Origin: Parvicella sp963922585
GTDB taxonomy: Bacteria > Bacteroidota > Bacteroidia > Flavobacteriales_D > Parvicellaceae
Assembly: GCA_963922585.1 (NCBI GenBank)
Contig: CAWUIK010000013.1
Location: 1-48,448, forward strand
Length of the DNA stretch: 48,448 bases
Direction: 5' to 3'
Part shown: positions 24,653-32,939 of the stretch, in pieces
Numbering within the stretch: the stretch's first letter is position 1
How the letters are laid out: every line of letters starts with the position of its first letter
Position numbers and translations under genes: made by a program
The notes under the pieces: generated by a model
Seen by the model: the letters and a program-made list of their open reading frames with translations, nothing else
Told to the model about the DNA's origin: nothing
The model's database searches: none

Positions 24653-25162
24653 ATGAAAAATTCAATCTTTATTATTTTATTAACTACCATATCTTTTAAT
24701 ATTATGGTTGCCCAAACCAAAGTAATTGCACATAAAAGTCATAGTGGTAAATCAAATACATTTGCAAAAGCATATAAAAACAATCTTTTTGATATGAGAA
24801 ACTCAAATTTTGGACTACCAGGAAATCAGACATTATATGTTTTAGATTCTGTTATTGCCATTAACGATACAATGACAATTATTAAAAAAAGGGAGTCTAT
24901 CGTATGCCATAAATGGGGCACAGATTATAAAAAATTGAAAAAAAATGATTTCAAATCTATTCAAGACACACTTGTCAATAGTGAGATTTTAAATGCTGGA
25001 AATTCTATAGTATTTATTAAAGCCAATCAACACCAAATCTATTCAGAAGTTTATTTCAATAATACTATTGATGAAGTAGTATTTATCGGTTTCAAACCCC
25101 ATTATCAATGGATAGAAGATTCCAGACCAGTTTCAAGGACAAGTATTAAGAAAGAAAAATAG
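24653..25162 (+). CDS. Exported hypothetical protein
   Basis: The 169-residue protein begins with a signal peptide (IFIILLTTISFNIMVAQ) and is rich in Lys, Asn and Ile. There is one cysteine (SIVCHKWGTDYKKLKK) and no catalytic motif. A segment LPGNQTLYVLDSVIAINDT looks like paired beta strands. It is 15 bases after the 24167 gene and six bases before the ATG of the membrane-protein gene, so the three form one unit. Function not recognised. Confidence 0.7.
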   Translation: MKNSIFIILLTTISFNIMVAQTKVIAHKSHSGKSNTFAKAYKNNLFDMRNSNFGLPGNQTLYVLDSVIAINDTMTIIKKRESIVCHKWGTDYKKLKKNDFKSIQDTLVNSEILNAGNSIVFIKANQHQIYSEVYFNNTIDEVVFIGFKPHYQWIEDSRPVSRTSIKKEK

Positions 25163-25168
25163 ATTTTG

Positions 25169-26380
25169 ATGAACTTTCAACTCAAAACATTTGTTTTTCA
25201 ATGGCTCATTGTTTTTGCTCTTTTGGGTGTTCTGTTTATACCTTTTTCTTTCCGTTATTTATCTTTTCAAACTGATGTATCTCAATATTTATTTAAAGAT
25301 ATTTTGGTGGTTTTGGCAGATTTGTGCAATCTAAAAATCGTCAACCCTGAAATTTCTTCGGATGCTACAACAATGTACTTGTTGTTTTTTGTGATGTTAT
25401 TTTTCGCTTTGATCATTACAGGAACTTTATCTTTTTTTTCATTTTGGAAAATCCATCAAGATAAAATTCTGAAAACCATTCAACTCATTTTGACATTTTA
25501 CCTTGCTCTCGTCTTGTTAAAATATGGTTTTGATAAAATTTTTAAAGCACAATTTTACTTGCCTGAACCCAATACTTTATTCACCCCGTTGGGAATGCTC
25601 GAAAAAGACATTTTGTTTTGGAGCACTATGGGGACTTCTCGTTCTTATAATATTTTTATGGGGCTTATGGAGGTGGTTCCAGCGATGTTTTTATTATACC
25701 ATAAAACAAGAAACTTAGGGCTTTTCATTACTTTGGGTGTATTAATCAATGTGGTGTGTGTCAATTTTAGTTTTGACATTTCGGTCAAACTTTTTTCTTC
25801 TTTTTTGTTATTGATTACTTTAGTTTTATTGGCTCCCAATTTGAAAACATTTTTAAGATTATTTATACAATCAAAGGTTAGTCAATTAAAAGTTTTATCA
25901 GGAAAAAATATTATTCAAAAATCTACAATTAGAATTTCGATAAAAACAATTTTGATATTATTTTTTTTAATTGAATCGTTTTATCCTTATTGGCAAATGG
26001 GTAATTTCAATGATGACAAAATGCCAAGAAATTATTTGCATGGTGCTTATGAAGTTACTGAAGTAATTGCTTCAAATCCTCAAATAAACCTCCCTCTGAT
26101 TAAGCGAGTTTTTATACATCGAAGTAATTATTTTATTTTTCAATACGAAGATGATTCGATGGAAGATTATCATTTGGAGATTTCACAAACGCATCAAACA
26201 TTTACTTTGACCAATTACGACTCCGAAAAAATCGTTTTAAAGTATCAATATAATTCTAATAATAAAACCTTGCAATTGACCTCATTCGAATTGGGAATTG
26301 AAATTCATACCCAAACTATAGATTGGAAATCGTTGCCTTTGCTCCAACCTCTTTTTCATTGGACAGTGGATGAAATATGA
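25169..26380 (+). CDS. DoxX-like integral membrane protein
   Basis: The 403-residue protein has about eight hydrophobic segments in the first 270 residues, followed by a hydrophilic C-terminal domain of about 130 residues (from YPYWQMGNFNDDKMPRNYL). The stretch LVLLKYGFDKIFKAQFYLPEP resembles the DoxX/DoxD family, small membrane proteins of uncertain role. The C-terminal part alternates charged strands (SNYFIFQYEDDSMEDYHLEI) and resembles no domain I know. I use ATG 25169; the TTG immediately before it adds one residue. It closes the three-gene cluster. The 234 bases after it contain the ilv leader region. Confidence 0.72.
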   Translation: MNFQLKTFVFQWLIVFALLGVLFIPFSFRYLSFQTDVSQYLFKDILVVLADLCNLKIVNPEISSDATTMYLLFFVMLFFALIITGTLSFFSFWKIHQDKILKTIQLILTFYLALVLLKYGFDKIFKAQFYLPEPNTLFTPLGMLEKDILFWSTMGTSRSYNIFMGLMEVVPAMFLLYHKTRNLGLFITLGVLINVVCVNFSFDISVKLFSSFLLLITLVLLAPNLKTFLRLFIQSKVSQLKVLSGKNIIQKSTIRISIKTILILFFLIESFYPYWQMGNFNDDKMPRNYLHGAYEVTEVIASNPQINLPLIKRVFIHRSNYFIFQYEDDSMEDYHLEISQTHQTFTLTNYDSEKIVLKYQYNSNNKTLQLTSFELGIEIHTQTIDWKSLPLLQPLFHWTVDEI

Positions 26381-26474
26381 AAGTTGAAAATTCAAAACCA
26401 AATCATCTTAAAAATAATAAAATCAGACCTTTTATTTTTTCGAAAAATTGGTGTTTTTCTACAAAAATTTTATT

Positions 26475-26482
26475 TAATTTTG
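26475..26482 (+). promoter_or_regulatory. Candidate -7 promoter box TAATTTTG of the ilv operon
   Basis: Exact TAnnTTTG match, seven bases before the leader-peptide ATG at 26490. An ATTG about 24 bases upstream is the closest thing to a -33 box. If this is the promoter, the leader mRNA has almost no 5' untranslated region. Confidence 0.5.
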
Positions 26483-26489
26483 TTTCGAA

Positions 26490-26540
26490 ATGAAATTACA
26501 AGTAAATATTATTATTAGCATTAGCCATCACCAAAAGTGA
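26490..26540 (+). CDS. ilv leader peptide (attenuation control)
   Basis: A 16-codon ORF reads MKLQVNIIISISHHQK and stops at TGA 26538-26540. Four of its codons are Ile (ATT), three consecutive, with Leu (TTA) and Val (GTA) ahead of them, matching the three end-products of the branched-chain pathway. Its stop codon overlaps the 5' arm of an antiterminator pairing that competes with the terminator downstream. This is the classic layout of a ribosome-stalling leader peptide, 75 bases ahead of ilvE. Translation is inferred; no ribosome-binding site is visible, as is normal in this phylum. Confidence 0.8.
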   Translation: MKLQVNIIISISHHQK

Positions 26541-26576
26541 GAGGAATAAACTTATTATATATAAGCCCCTCTCATT
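26536..26576 (+). promoter_or_regulatory. Antiterminator pairing of the ilv attenuator
   Basis: AGTGAGAGG (26536-26544) can pair with CCTCTCATT (26568-26576) over nine bases, one a G-U pair. The 3' arm is also the 5' half and loop of the terminator, so the two structures exclude each other. A ribosome waiting at the Ile codons (26508-26522) would leave the 5' arm free; one that reaches the stop codon would cover it. Confidence 0.75.
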
Positions 26577-26594
26577 GAGAAGGGCTTTTTTTTT
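26563..26594 (+). terminator. Attenuator terminator hairpin before ilvE
   Basis: AAGCCCCTCTC (26563-26573) and GAGAAGGGCTT (26577-26587) form an 11-base stem with one C-A mismatch and a 3-base loop, followed by Ts through 26594. It is 21 bases before the ilvE ATG and far after the DoxX-like gene, so it serves as a regulated terminator of the ilv leader transcript. Confidence 0.85.
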
Positions 26595-26615
26595 GACTAA
26601 AAAAATAGAAAAAAC

Positions 26616-27506
26616 ATGTATTACACAGACGAGACAATTGTTTACTTAAACGGAGAATGGATAAAAGCTAAAGATGCTTCAACTTCCTTATATGCACAAA
26701 CTATGCACTATGGATCAGGTGTATTTGAAGGTATAAGATCTTATAATACAGCAGATGGTACTAGAATTTTCAAAGCAAAAGATCATTATGATAGATTGCT
26801 TTATTCTGCTGAGAAAATGCATATCAAAATGAACTTAACTACAGAAGAGTTAACTAACTTGACTTATGAATTGCTTGAAAAGAATAACCTTAGTGATGCT
26901 TATATAAGACCACTGGTTTATTTAGGGCAAAATATGAGTCTGCAACCTACTGAGGAAGTAAATGTGTTTTTATGTGCATGGGAATGGGGTAAATATTTAG
27001 GAGATAATTTGTTGAATGTAATGACATCATCTTATCAAAGACCTAATCCAAAATCTTGTCACGTAGAGGCTAAAGTGGTAGGTCATTATACCAATTCTAT
27101 TTTGGCAACTACAGAAGCAAAAGCCAAAGGTTTTGATGAAGCACTTCTATTGGACATGAATGGAAATGTTGCCGAAGGTCCTGGGGCGAATTTTTTCTAT
27201 GAAAAAGATGAGGTGCTATATACGGCTCCTTTAGGAAACATCCTTGCGGGAATAACTAGAAAAACAATATTGCAATTAGCCAAGAAAATGGAATACGAAG
27301 TAAAAGAAGTTTACTTCAAACCAGAAGATGTGCACAATGCAGATGCGGCTTTCTTCACAGGAACGGCAGCTGAGGTGGCGGGAATAGGCTCTTTGGATGG
27401 TAAAAAATTTCCATTAGCATGGGAAGATTCAATAGGATACGAATTGTCTAAAGCATACAGAAGATGTGTAAGCGAAAATGAATACCAACTTTTTGATTTA
27501 GTATAA
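26616..27506 (+). CDS. ilvE: Branched-chain amino acid aminotransferase
   Basis: The 296-residue class IV aminotransferase moves an amino group between glutamate and the branched-chain 2-oxo acids, the last step of Ile, Val and Leu synthesis. The family features are MHYGSGVFEGIR near residue 30, the PLP lysine Lys153 in VEAKVVGHYTNS, and GNVAEGPGANFF and GILAGITRKT-like segments (GNILAGITRKTILQ) after it. Length is normal. It is the first structural gene behind the attenuator and is followed after two bases by ilvD, so they are tightly coupled. Confidence 0.95.
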   Translation: MYYTDETIVYLNGEWIKAKDASTSLYAQTMHYGSGVFEGIRSYNTADGTRIFKAKDHYDRLLYSAEKMHIKMNLTTEELTNLTYELLEKNNLSDAYIRPLVYLGQNMSLQPTEEVNVFLCAWEWGKYLGDNLLNVMTSSYQRPNPKSCHVEAKVVGHYTNSILATTEAKAKGFDEALLLDMNGNVAEGPGANFFYEKDEVLYTAPLGNILAGITRKTILQLAKKMEYEVKEVYFKPEDVHNADAAFFTGTAAEVAGIGSLDGKKFPLAWEDSIGYELSKAYRRCVSENEYQLFDLV

Positions 27507-27508
27507 CC

Positions 27509-29185
27509 ATGGAATTAAATAAATATAGCAAACGTGTTACTTCTGATGAAACACAGCCTGCTGCTCAGGCAATGTTGCATGCCATAGGCCTGACGAAAGA
27601 TGATTTTAAAAAGCCTTTCGTAGGAATAGGAAGCACAGGGTTTGAAGGGAATCCTTGTAACATGCACCTAAACGATTTGGCAAAGGAGGTTAAAAAAGGA
27701 ACCTTGGAAGAAGGTTTGGTTGGGTTGATATTCAATACAATCGGTGTGAGTGATGGTATCTCAATGGGAACACCCGGAATGAGATATTCTCTGCCTTCAA
27801 GAGATATTATTGCAGACTCTATGGAGACGGTTGTAGAAGGAATGAGTTATGATGGTTTGGTAACGGTAGTGGGGTGTGATAAAAATATGCCAGGAGCTTT
27901 AATGGCCATGATCAGAGTGAACAGGCCTTCAGTTTTAGTATATGGAGGAACTATTGCATCAGGTCATTATAATGGAAAAACATTGAACATTGTTTCTGCA
28001 TTTGAGGCTTGGGGAGAGAAGATGGCTGGAACTATCTCGGATGATGAATTTCAAAATGTAAAAGAAAAAGCATGTCCTGGAGCAGGTTCATGTGGAGGAA
28101 TGTACACCGCAAATACCATGGCCGCGGCAATTGAAGCATTAGGTATGGCACTTCCTTATAATTCTTCTAATCCAGCATTAGCAGATGCCAAAGTTTTGGA
28201 ATCTGTGGCTGCGGGTAAGGTGATGAAAACTCTCATAGAAAAAGATTTAAAACCAAGTGATATAATTACTAAAGAGTCCTTGGAGAATGCTATAAGAGTG
28301 GTAACAGTGCTTGGTGGATCGACCAATGCCGTATTACATTTTTTAGCCATTGCAAAAGCGGCAAACGTTGTTTTTACTTTAGAAGATTTCAAAAGGATAA
28401 CTGCTACAACACCTTTCTTGGCAGACCTTAAACCAAGTGGAAAATATTTAATGGAAGACGTTCATGCCGTAGGAGGTATTCCTGCAGTTATGAAGTATAT
28501 GCTTGAAAAAGGATTGTTGCACGGTGATTGTATGACTGTGACTGGAAAAACAGTCGCTGAAAACTTAGCAAATGTTCCTTCGTTGTCTGCAGATCAAGAT
28601 GTGATTTTGACAGTGGATAAACCACTAAAAGAAACTGGTCATCTAAGAATTCTAAAAGGAAACTTATCGCCAAAAGGTGCAGTGGCTAAAATCACAGGAA
28701 AAGAAGGAACTTATTTTGAAGGCCCTGCTATTGTTTTTGAAGGAGAATATGAGGCCAACGATGGAATTAGGAATGGATTGGTTAAAAAAGGTAATGTCGT
28801 AGTGATCAGATACGAAGGGCCACAAGGAGGTCCTGGAATGCCTGAAATGTTAAAGCCGACTGCCGCAATAATTGGTGCAGGATTAGGAAAAGACGTTGCG
28901 TTAATTACAGATGGTAGGTTCTCCGGAGGAACACATGGATTTGTTGTTGGGCACGTAGCGCCAGAAGCACAAGTAGGTGGCCCGATAGCTTTGGTAGAAA
29001 ATGGGGATATCATTACTATTAATGCAGAAGAAAACACCATTACTTTAAATATTTCTGAAGAGGAAATGAGTAATCGAAAAGCGAAGTGGGAGCAACCTGT
29101 TTTGAAAGTGAAACGAGGAGCGCTTTATAAATACGCAAGAACAGTATCATGTGCATCTGAAGGATGCGTAACAGATGAGTTTTAA
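27509..29185 (+). CDS. ilvD: Dihydroxy-acid dehydratase
   Basis: The 558-residue iron-sulfur enzyme dehydrates 2,3-dihydroxy-isovalerate and its methylvalerate analogue to the 2-oxo acids. Likely cluster ligands are Cys50 (EGNPCNMH), Cys123 (VGCDKNMPGA) and Cys195 (GAGSCGGMYTANTM), the three-cysteine pattern of the family. The C-terminal GRFSGGTHGFVVGHVAPEA is intact. The start ATG is two bases after the ilvE stop, and the stop is six bases before ilvB. No sign of damage. Confidence 0.96.
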   Translation: MELNKYSKRVTSDETQPAAQAMLHAIGLTKDDFKKPFVGIGSTGFEGNPCNMHLNDLAKEVKKGTLEEGLVGLIFNTIGVSDGISMGTPGMRYSLPSRDIIADSMETVVEGMSYDGLVTVVGCDKNMPGALMAMIRVNRPSVLVYGGTIASGHYNGKTLNIVSAFEAWGEKMAGTISDDEFQNVKEKACPGAGSCGGMYTANTMAAAIEALGMALPYNSSNPALADAKVLESVAAGKVMKTLIEKDLKPSDIITKESLENAIRVVTVLGGSTNAVLHFLAIAKAANVVFTLEDFKRITATTPFLADLKPSGKYLMEDVHAVGGIPAVMKYMLEKGLLHGDCMTVTGKTVAENLANVPSLSADQDVILTVDKPLKETGHLRILKGNLSPKGAVAKITGKEGTYFEGPAIVFEGEYEANDGIRNGLVKKGNVVVIRYEGPQGGPGMPEMLKPTAAIIGAGLGKDVALITDGRFSGGTHGFVVGHVAPEAQVGGPIALVENGDIITINAEENTITLNISEEEMSNRKAKWEQPVLKVKRGALYKYARTVSCASEGCVTDEF

Positions 29186-29191
29186 ATAAAA

Positions 29192-30910
29192 ATGGAAAAG
29201 ACTTTACAAAAACCAGCCCCCGTTGGAACTATGAATGGTTCTCACGCTGTGGTTCAGTCACTTCTTAACGAAGGAGTTGACTTAATATTTGGTTATCCAG
29301 GTGGAGCTATTATGCCAGTTTATGACGCATTGTATGATTATGAAGATAAGTTGAGACATATTCTAACAAGACATGAACAAGGTGCTATTCATGCTGCGCA
29401 AGGCTATGCCAGAGCAACTGGTAAAGTTGGAGTTTGTTTGGCTACATCTGGTCCTGGTGCTACCAATTTAATAACTGGAATAGCTGATGCTCAAATAGAT
29501 TCAACTCCTTTGGTTTGTATCACAGGACAAGTTCATTCACATCTTCTTGGAACTGATGCTTTTCAGGAAACAGATGTTGTAGGTATCTCTATGCCTGTTA
29601 CTAAATGGAACTTTCAAGTTACTAAAGCAGAAGAAATTCCTTATGCATTGGCGAAAGCTTTTTATATTGCAAGAAGTGGTAGACCCGGACCTGTATTGAT
29701 AGATATTACAAAAGATGCCCAATTTGAAATGTTTGATTTCAAGTACGAAAAAATAACATCTGTTAGAAGTTATATCTCAAAGCCTAGACTAAATGCCGAT
29801 ATGGTAAGTAAAGCAGCTCAACTTATAAATAGTGCCAAAAAGCCTTTTGTAATTTTTGGTCAAGGTGTTATACTCTCTAAAGCGGAACAAGAACTTAAAG
29901 ACTTTTTAGAAAAAACATCTATTCCAGCTGCTTGGACTATTTTAGGTTTATCTGCTTTGGATTCAGATCATCTTTTAAACGTTGGAATGTTAGGAATGCA
30001 TGGTAACTATGCTCCCAATAAATTGACTAATGAATGCGATGTCCTTATTGCAATAGGAATGCGATTTGATGATAGAGTAACTGGAAATCTAAATTCATAT
30101 GCTAAACAAGCTAAAGTTATTCATATAGAGTTAGACCCTTCTGAAATCAATAAAAATGTATTTGCTGATGTACCAGTTTTAGCAGATGCTAAAGAAGCAT
30201 TAACCCTTCTCACTACAATGGTTGAGACAAGAAATCATGAATCATGGTTGAAAGAATTTCGAGATTTGGAACAATTAGAAATAGAAAAAGTAATTCAAAA
30301 TGAACTAAACCCTTCCAGTGAAGTAATGACAATGGGCGAGGTAATTAGAAATATTAATGAAGTTACTGAACATAAAGCGATTTTAGTTACTGATGTCGGA
30401 CAGCATCAAATGGTGGCATGTAGATATGGTAAATTTAAACAATCCAATTCATTTATCACTTCAGGAGGACTCGGCACTATGGGGTTTTGTTTGCCAGCAG
30501 CTATTGGTGCAAAATTAGGAAAGCCAGAAAATGAAGTGATTGCAATTATTGGAGATGGAGGGTTTCAAATGACCATACAAGAATTAGGAACCATCTTTCA
30601 AAGCAATGTTCATGTAAAGATTGTTGTACTTAATAATGAATTTTTGGGAATGGTAAGACAATGGCAAGAATTATTCTTTGAAAAAAGATATGCATCAACT
30701 GAAATGATTAATCCTGATTTCCAAACAATAGTTAAAGGGTATCATATTAAGACTAATAAAGTTACTCAGAGAGAAGATTTAAGAAGTGCCGTAGAAGAAA
30801 TGATATCACACCAAGGGTCATACTTTTTAGAAGTAATGGTCGGAAAAGAAAATAATGTTTTCCCAATGGTACCAACAGGGTCTTCAGTGTCTGATATAAG
30901 ATTATCGTAA
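29192..30910 (+). CDS. ilvB: Acetolactate synthase, large catalytic subunit
   Basis: The 572-residue thiamine-diphosphate enzyme condenses pyruvate with pyruvate or 2-oxobutyrate, the committed step to Val/Leu and Ile. It shows the activating glutamate in RHEQGAIHAAQGYARA, GPGATNLITGIADAQ, and the cofactor motif IGDGGFQMTIQELGTI...LNNEFLGMVRQWQ. Length and domain order are standard for the anabolic enzyme. The adjacent ilvN encodes its regulatory subunit, and codon usage does not differ from its neighbours. Confidence 0.95.
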   Translation: MEKTLQKPAPVGTMNGSHAVVQSLLNEGVDLIFGYPGGAIMPVYDALYDYEDKLRHILTRHEQGAIHAAQGYARATGKVGVCLATSGPGATNLITGIADAQIDSTPLVCITGQVHSHLLGTDAFQETDVVGISMPVTKWNFQVTKAEEIPYALAKAFYIARSGRPGPVLIDITKDAQFEMFDFKYEKITSVRSYISKPRLNADMVSKAAQLINSAKKPFVIFGQGVILSKAEQELKDFLEKTSIPAAWTILGLSALDSDHLLNVGMLGMHGNYAPNKLTNECDVLIAIGMRFDDRVTGNLNSYAKQAKVIHIELDPSEINKNVFADVPVLADAKEALTLLTTMVETRNHESWLKEFRDLEQLEIEKVIQNELNPSSEVMTMGEVIRNINEVTEHKAILVTDVGQHQMVACRYGKFKQSNSFITSGGLGTMGFCLPAAIGAKLGKPENEVIAIIGDGGFQMTIQELGTIFQSNVHVKIVVLNNEFLGMVRQWQELFFEKRYASTEMINPDFQTIVKGYHIKTNKVTQREDLRSAVEEMISHQGSYFLEVMVGKENNVFPMVPTGSSVSDIRLS

Positions 30911-30927
30911 TTCAATTAATAGAAAGT

Positions 30928-31464
30928 ATGAAAGAGAATTTTACATTATCGATATTTACAGAAAACCACGTTGGATTGCTCAATAGGGTGACAATTATTT
31001 TTACAAGAAGAAAAATAAACATTGAAAGTATTGCAGCTTCGGAAAGCGAAGTTGAAGGAGTACATAGGTATACTATTGTTATAAGAGAAACAGAAGTGAT
31101 GGTAAAAAAGGTTGTGGCTCAATTAGAGAAACAAGTGGAAGTGCTAAAAGCATTTTACCATAGAGATGATGAATTGGTCTATCAAGAAATTGCTTTGTAT
31201 AAAATTCCTTCACAAGTTTCTATAGAAAATCAAGGTTCTATTGAAAGACTCACAAGAGCTCATAATGCCAGATTAATCAGTTTTGAGAAAGATTTTATTA
31301 TTATTGAGAAAACGGGGCATAATTCTGAAACTACTTTGCTTTTTAATGAATTAAAACCTTACGGCTTGCTTGAGTTTGTTCGTTCTGGAAGAGTTGCAAT
31401 TAGTAAACCAATGAAAACATTAACTTCTTACTTGGAGGAGTTAGAAGAATTATCAAAAAACTAA
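30928..31464 (+). CDS. ilvN: Acetolactate synthase, small regulatory subunit
   Basis: The 178-residue protein begins with an ACT domain (LSIFTENHVGLLNRVTIIFT, then INIESIAASESEVEG), the site where valine normally exerts feedback inhibition. The second half matches the C-terminal domain of IlvN/IlvH that activates the large subunit. It lies 17 bases after ilvB and 8 bases before ilvC. It is a little longer than the ~160 residues of many family members. Confidence 0.92.
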   Translation: MKENFTLSIFTENHVGLLNRVTIIFTRRKINIESIAASESEVEGVHRYTIVIRETEVMVKKVVAQLEKQVEVLKAFYHRDDELVYQEIALYKIPSQVSIENQGSIERLTRAHNARLISFEKDFIIIEKTGHNSETTLLFNELKPYGLLEFVRSGRVAISKPMKTLTSYLEELEELSKN

Positions 31465-31472
31465 AAAGAAAA

Positions 31473-32939
31473 ATGAAAAATTATTTCAATCAATTACCAT
31501 TTAGAGAGCAAGTAATGCAATTGGGCATGTGTAGATTCATGGAAGAAAATGAGTTTAGCAAGGGTGTTCAATCTCTATTAAATAAGAAAATTGTAATTGT
31601 GGGTTGTGGTTCACAAGGTTTAAATCAAGGTTTGAATCTTCGTGACTCAGGATTGAATATTTCTTACGCTTTAAGAGCAAATGCAATTACTGAGAAAAGG
31701 CAATCTTTCTTAAACGCTACAGATCATAAATTCCAAGTTGGAACTTACGAAGAACTAATTCCTCAAGCAGATTTGGTCATCAACCTTACGCCAGATAAAC
31801 AACATACTTCTGTAGTAAACGCAGTAATGCCACTGATGAAAAAAGGAGCGGTTTTATCCTATTCTCATGGGTTCAACATTGTGGAAGAGGGTATGATAGT
31901 TAGAGAAGATATAACAGTTATAATGGTAGCACCAAAGTCTCCAGGGACAGAAGTAAGAGAAGAATATAAAAGAGGATTTGGCGTTCCAACTTTGATTGCG
32001 GTTCATCCAGAAAATGATCCACAAAACATCGGTTTGGATTGGGCTAAGGCATACGCTGTAGGAACTGGAGGACATAAGGCAGGAGTGCTTCATTCTTCTT
32101 TTGTGGCTGAGGTGAAGTCAGATTTGATGGGTGAACAGACCATTCTTTGTGGGGTTTTACAATCAGGTTCGATCCTAAGTTTTAATAAAATGGTGGAGAA
32201 AGGTATAGAGCCATCTTATGCTGCCAGATTGGTTCAATATGGCTGGGAAGTAATTACAGAAGCTTTGAAACATGGTGGAATAACTCACATGATGGATAGA
32301 CTTTCTAATTCTGCCAAAATGAAAACTTTTATGCTTGCAGAGGAATTGAAAGAAATCATGCGTCCTCTTTTTATTAAGCATATGAATGATATTATGTCAG
32401 GACAATTTTCTAAAGAAATGATGGAAGACTGGGCTAATGATGATGCTAAATTACTCAAATGGAGGGAACTTACGGGAGAAACACAGTTTGAAAAAACTAC
32501 CTCTTCAGACAAAAACTTGCCAGAACAAGAGTATTTTGACAATGCTGTATTGATGGTTGCATTTACCAAAGCGGGTGTTGAATTAGCGTATGAAATTATG
32601 ACCGAAACAGGTATCAAAGATGAGTCTGCTTATTACGAGTCTTTGCATGAAGCTCCACTTATAGCGAATACAATAGCCAGAAAAAAACTGTTTGAGATGA
32701 ATAGAATCATTTCGGATACAGCAGAGTATGGATGTTACCTCTTTGATCATGCTTGTCAACCATTATTGAAAGATTTCATGAGCAAAATAGATACTGATGT
32801 AATTGGTAAGCCATTTACCAACAGACATACTGATAATCAAGAGCTGATAAAAGTAAACAGTGCCATTAGAAATCATCCTATAGAAAAGGTGGGAGCAAAA
32901 TTAAGATCAGCAATGTCTAATATGACAAAAATAGTTTAA
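31473..32939 (+). CDS. ilvC: Ketol-acid reductoisomerase, class II (long form)
   Basis: The 488-residue enzyme isomerises and reduces acetolactate or acetohydroxybutyrate with NADPH. The nucleotide-binding motif IVGCGSQGLNQGLNLRDSG is followed by LVINLTPDKQHTSVV and by the duplicated helical C-terminal domain that separates class II (about 490 residues, as in E. coli) from class I (about 330). The motif VAPKSPGTEVREEYKRGFG is intact. It abuts ilvA: the stop TAA at 32937-32939 is followed directly by the ilvA ATG. Confidence 0.95.
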   Translation: MKNYFNQLPFREQVMQLGMCRFMEENEFSKGVQSLLNKKIVIVGCGSQGLNQGLNLRDSGLNISYALRANAITEKRQSFLNATDHKFQVGTYEELIPQADLVINLTPDKQHTSVVNAVMPLMKKGAVLSYSHGFNIVEEGMIVREDITVIMVAPKSPGTEVREEYKRGFGVPTLIAVHPENDPQNIGLDWAKAYAVGTGGHKAGVLHSSFVAEVKSDLMGEQTILCGVLQSGSILSFNKMVEKGIEPSYAARLVQYGWEVITEALKHGGITHMMDRLSNSAKMKTFMLAEELKEIMRPLFIKHMNDIMSGQFSKEMMEDWANDDAKLLKWRELTGETQFEKTTSSDKNLPEQEYFDNAVLMVAFTKAGVELAYEIMTETGIKDESAYYESLHEAPLIANTIARKKLFEMNRIISDTAEYGCYLFDHACQPLLKDFMSKIDTDVIGKPFTNRHTDNQELIKVNSAIRNHPIEKVGAKLRSAMSNMTKIV

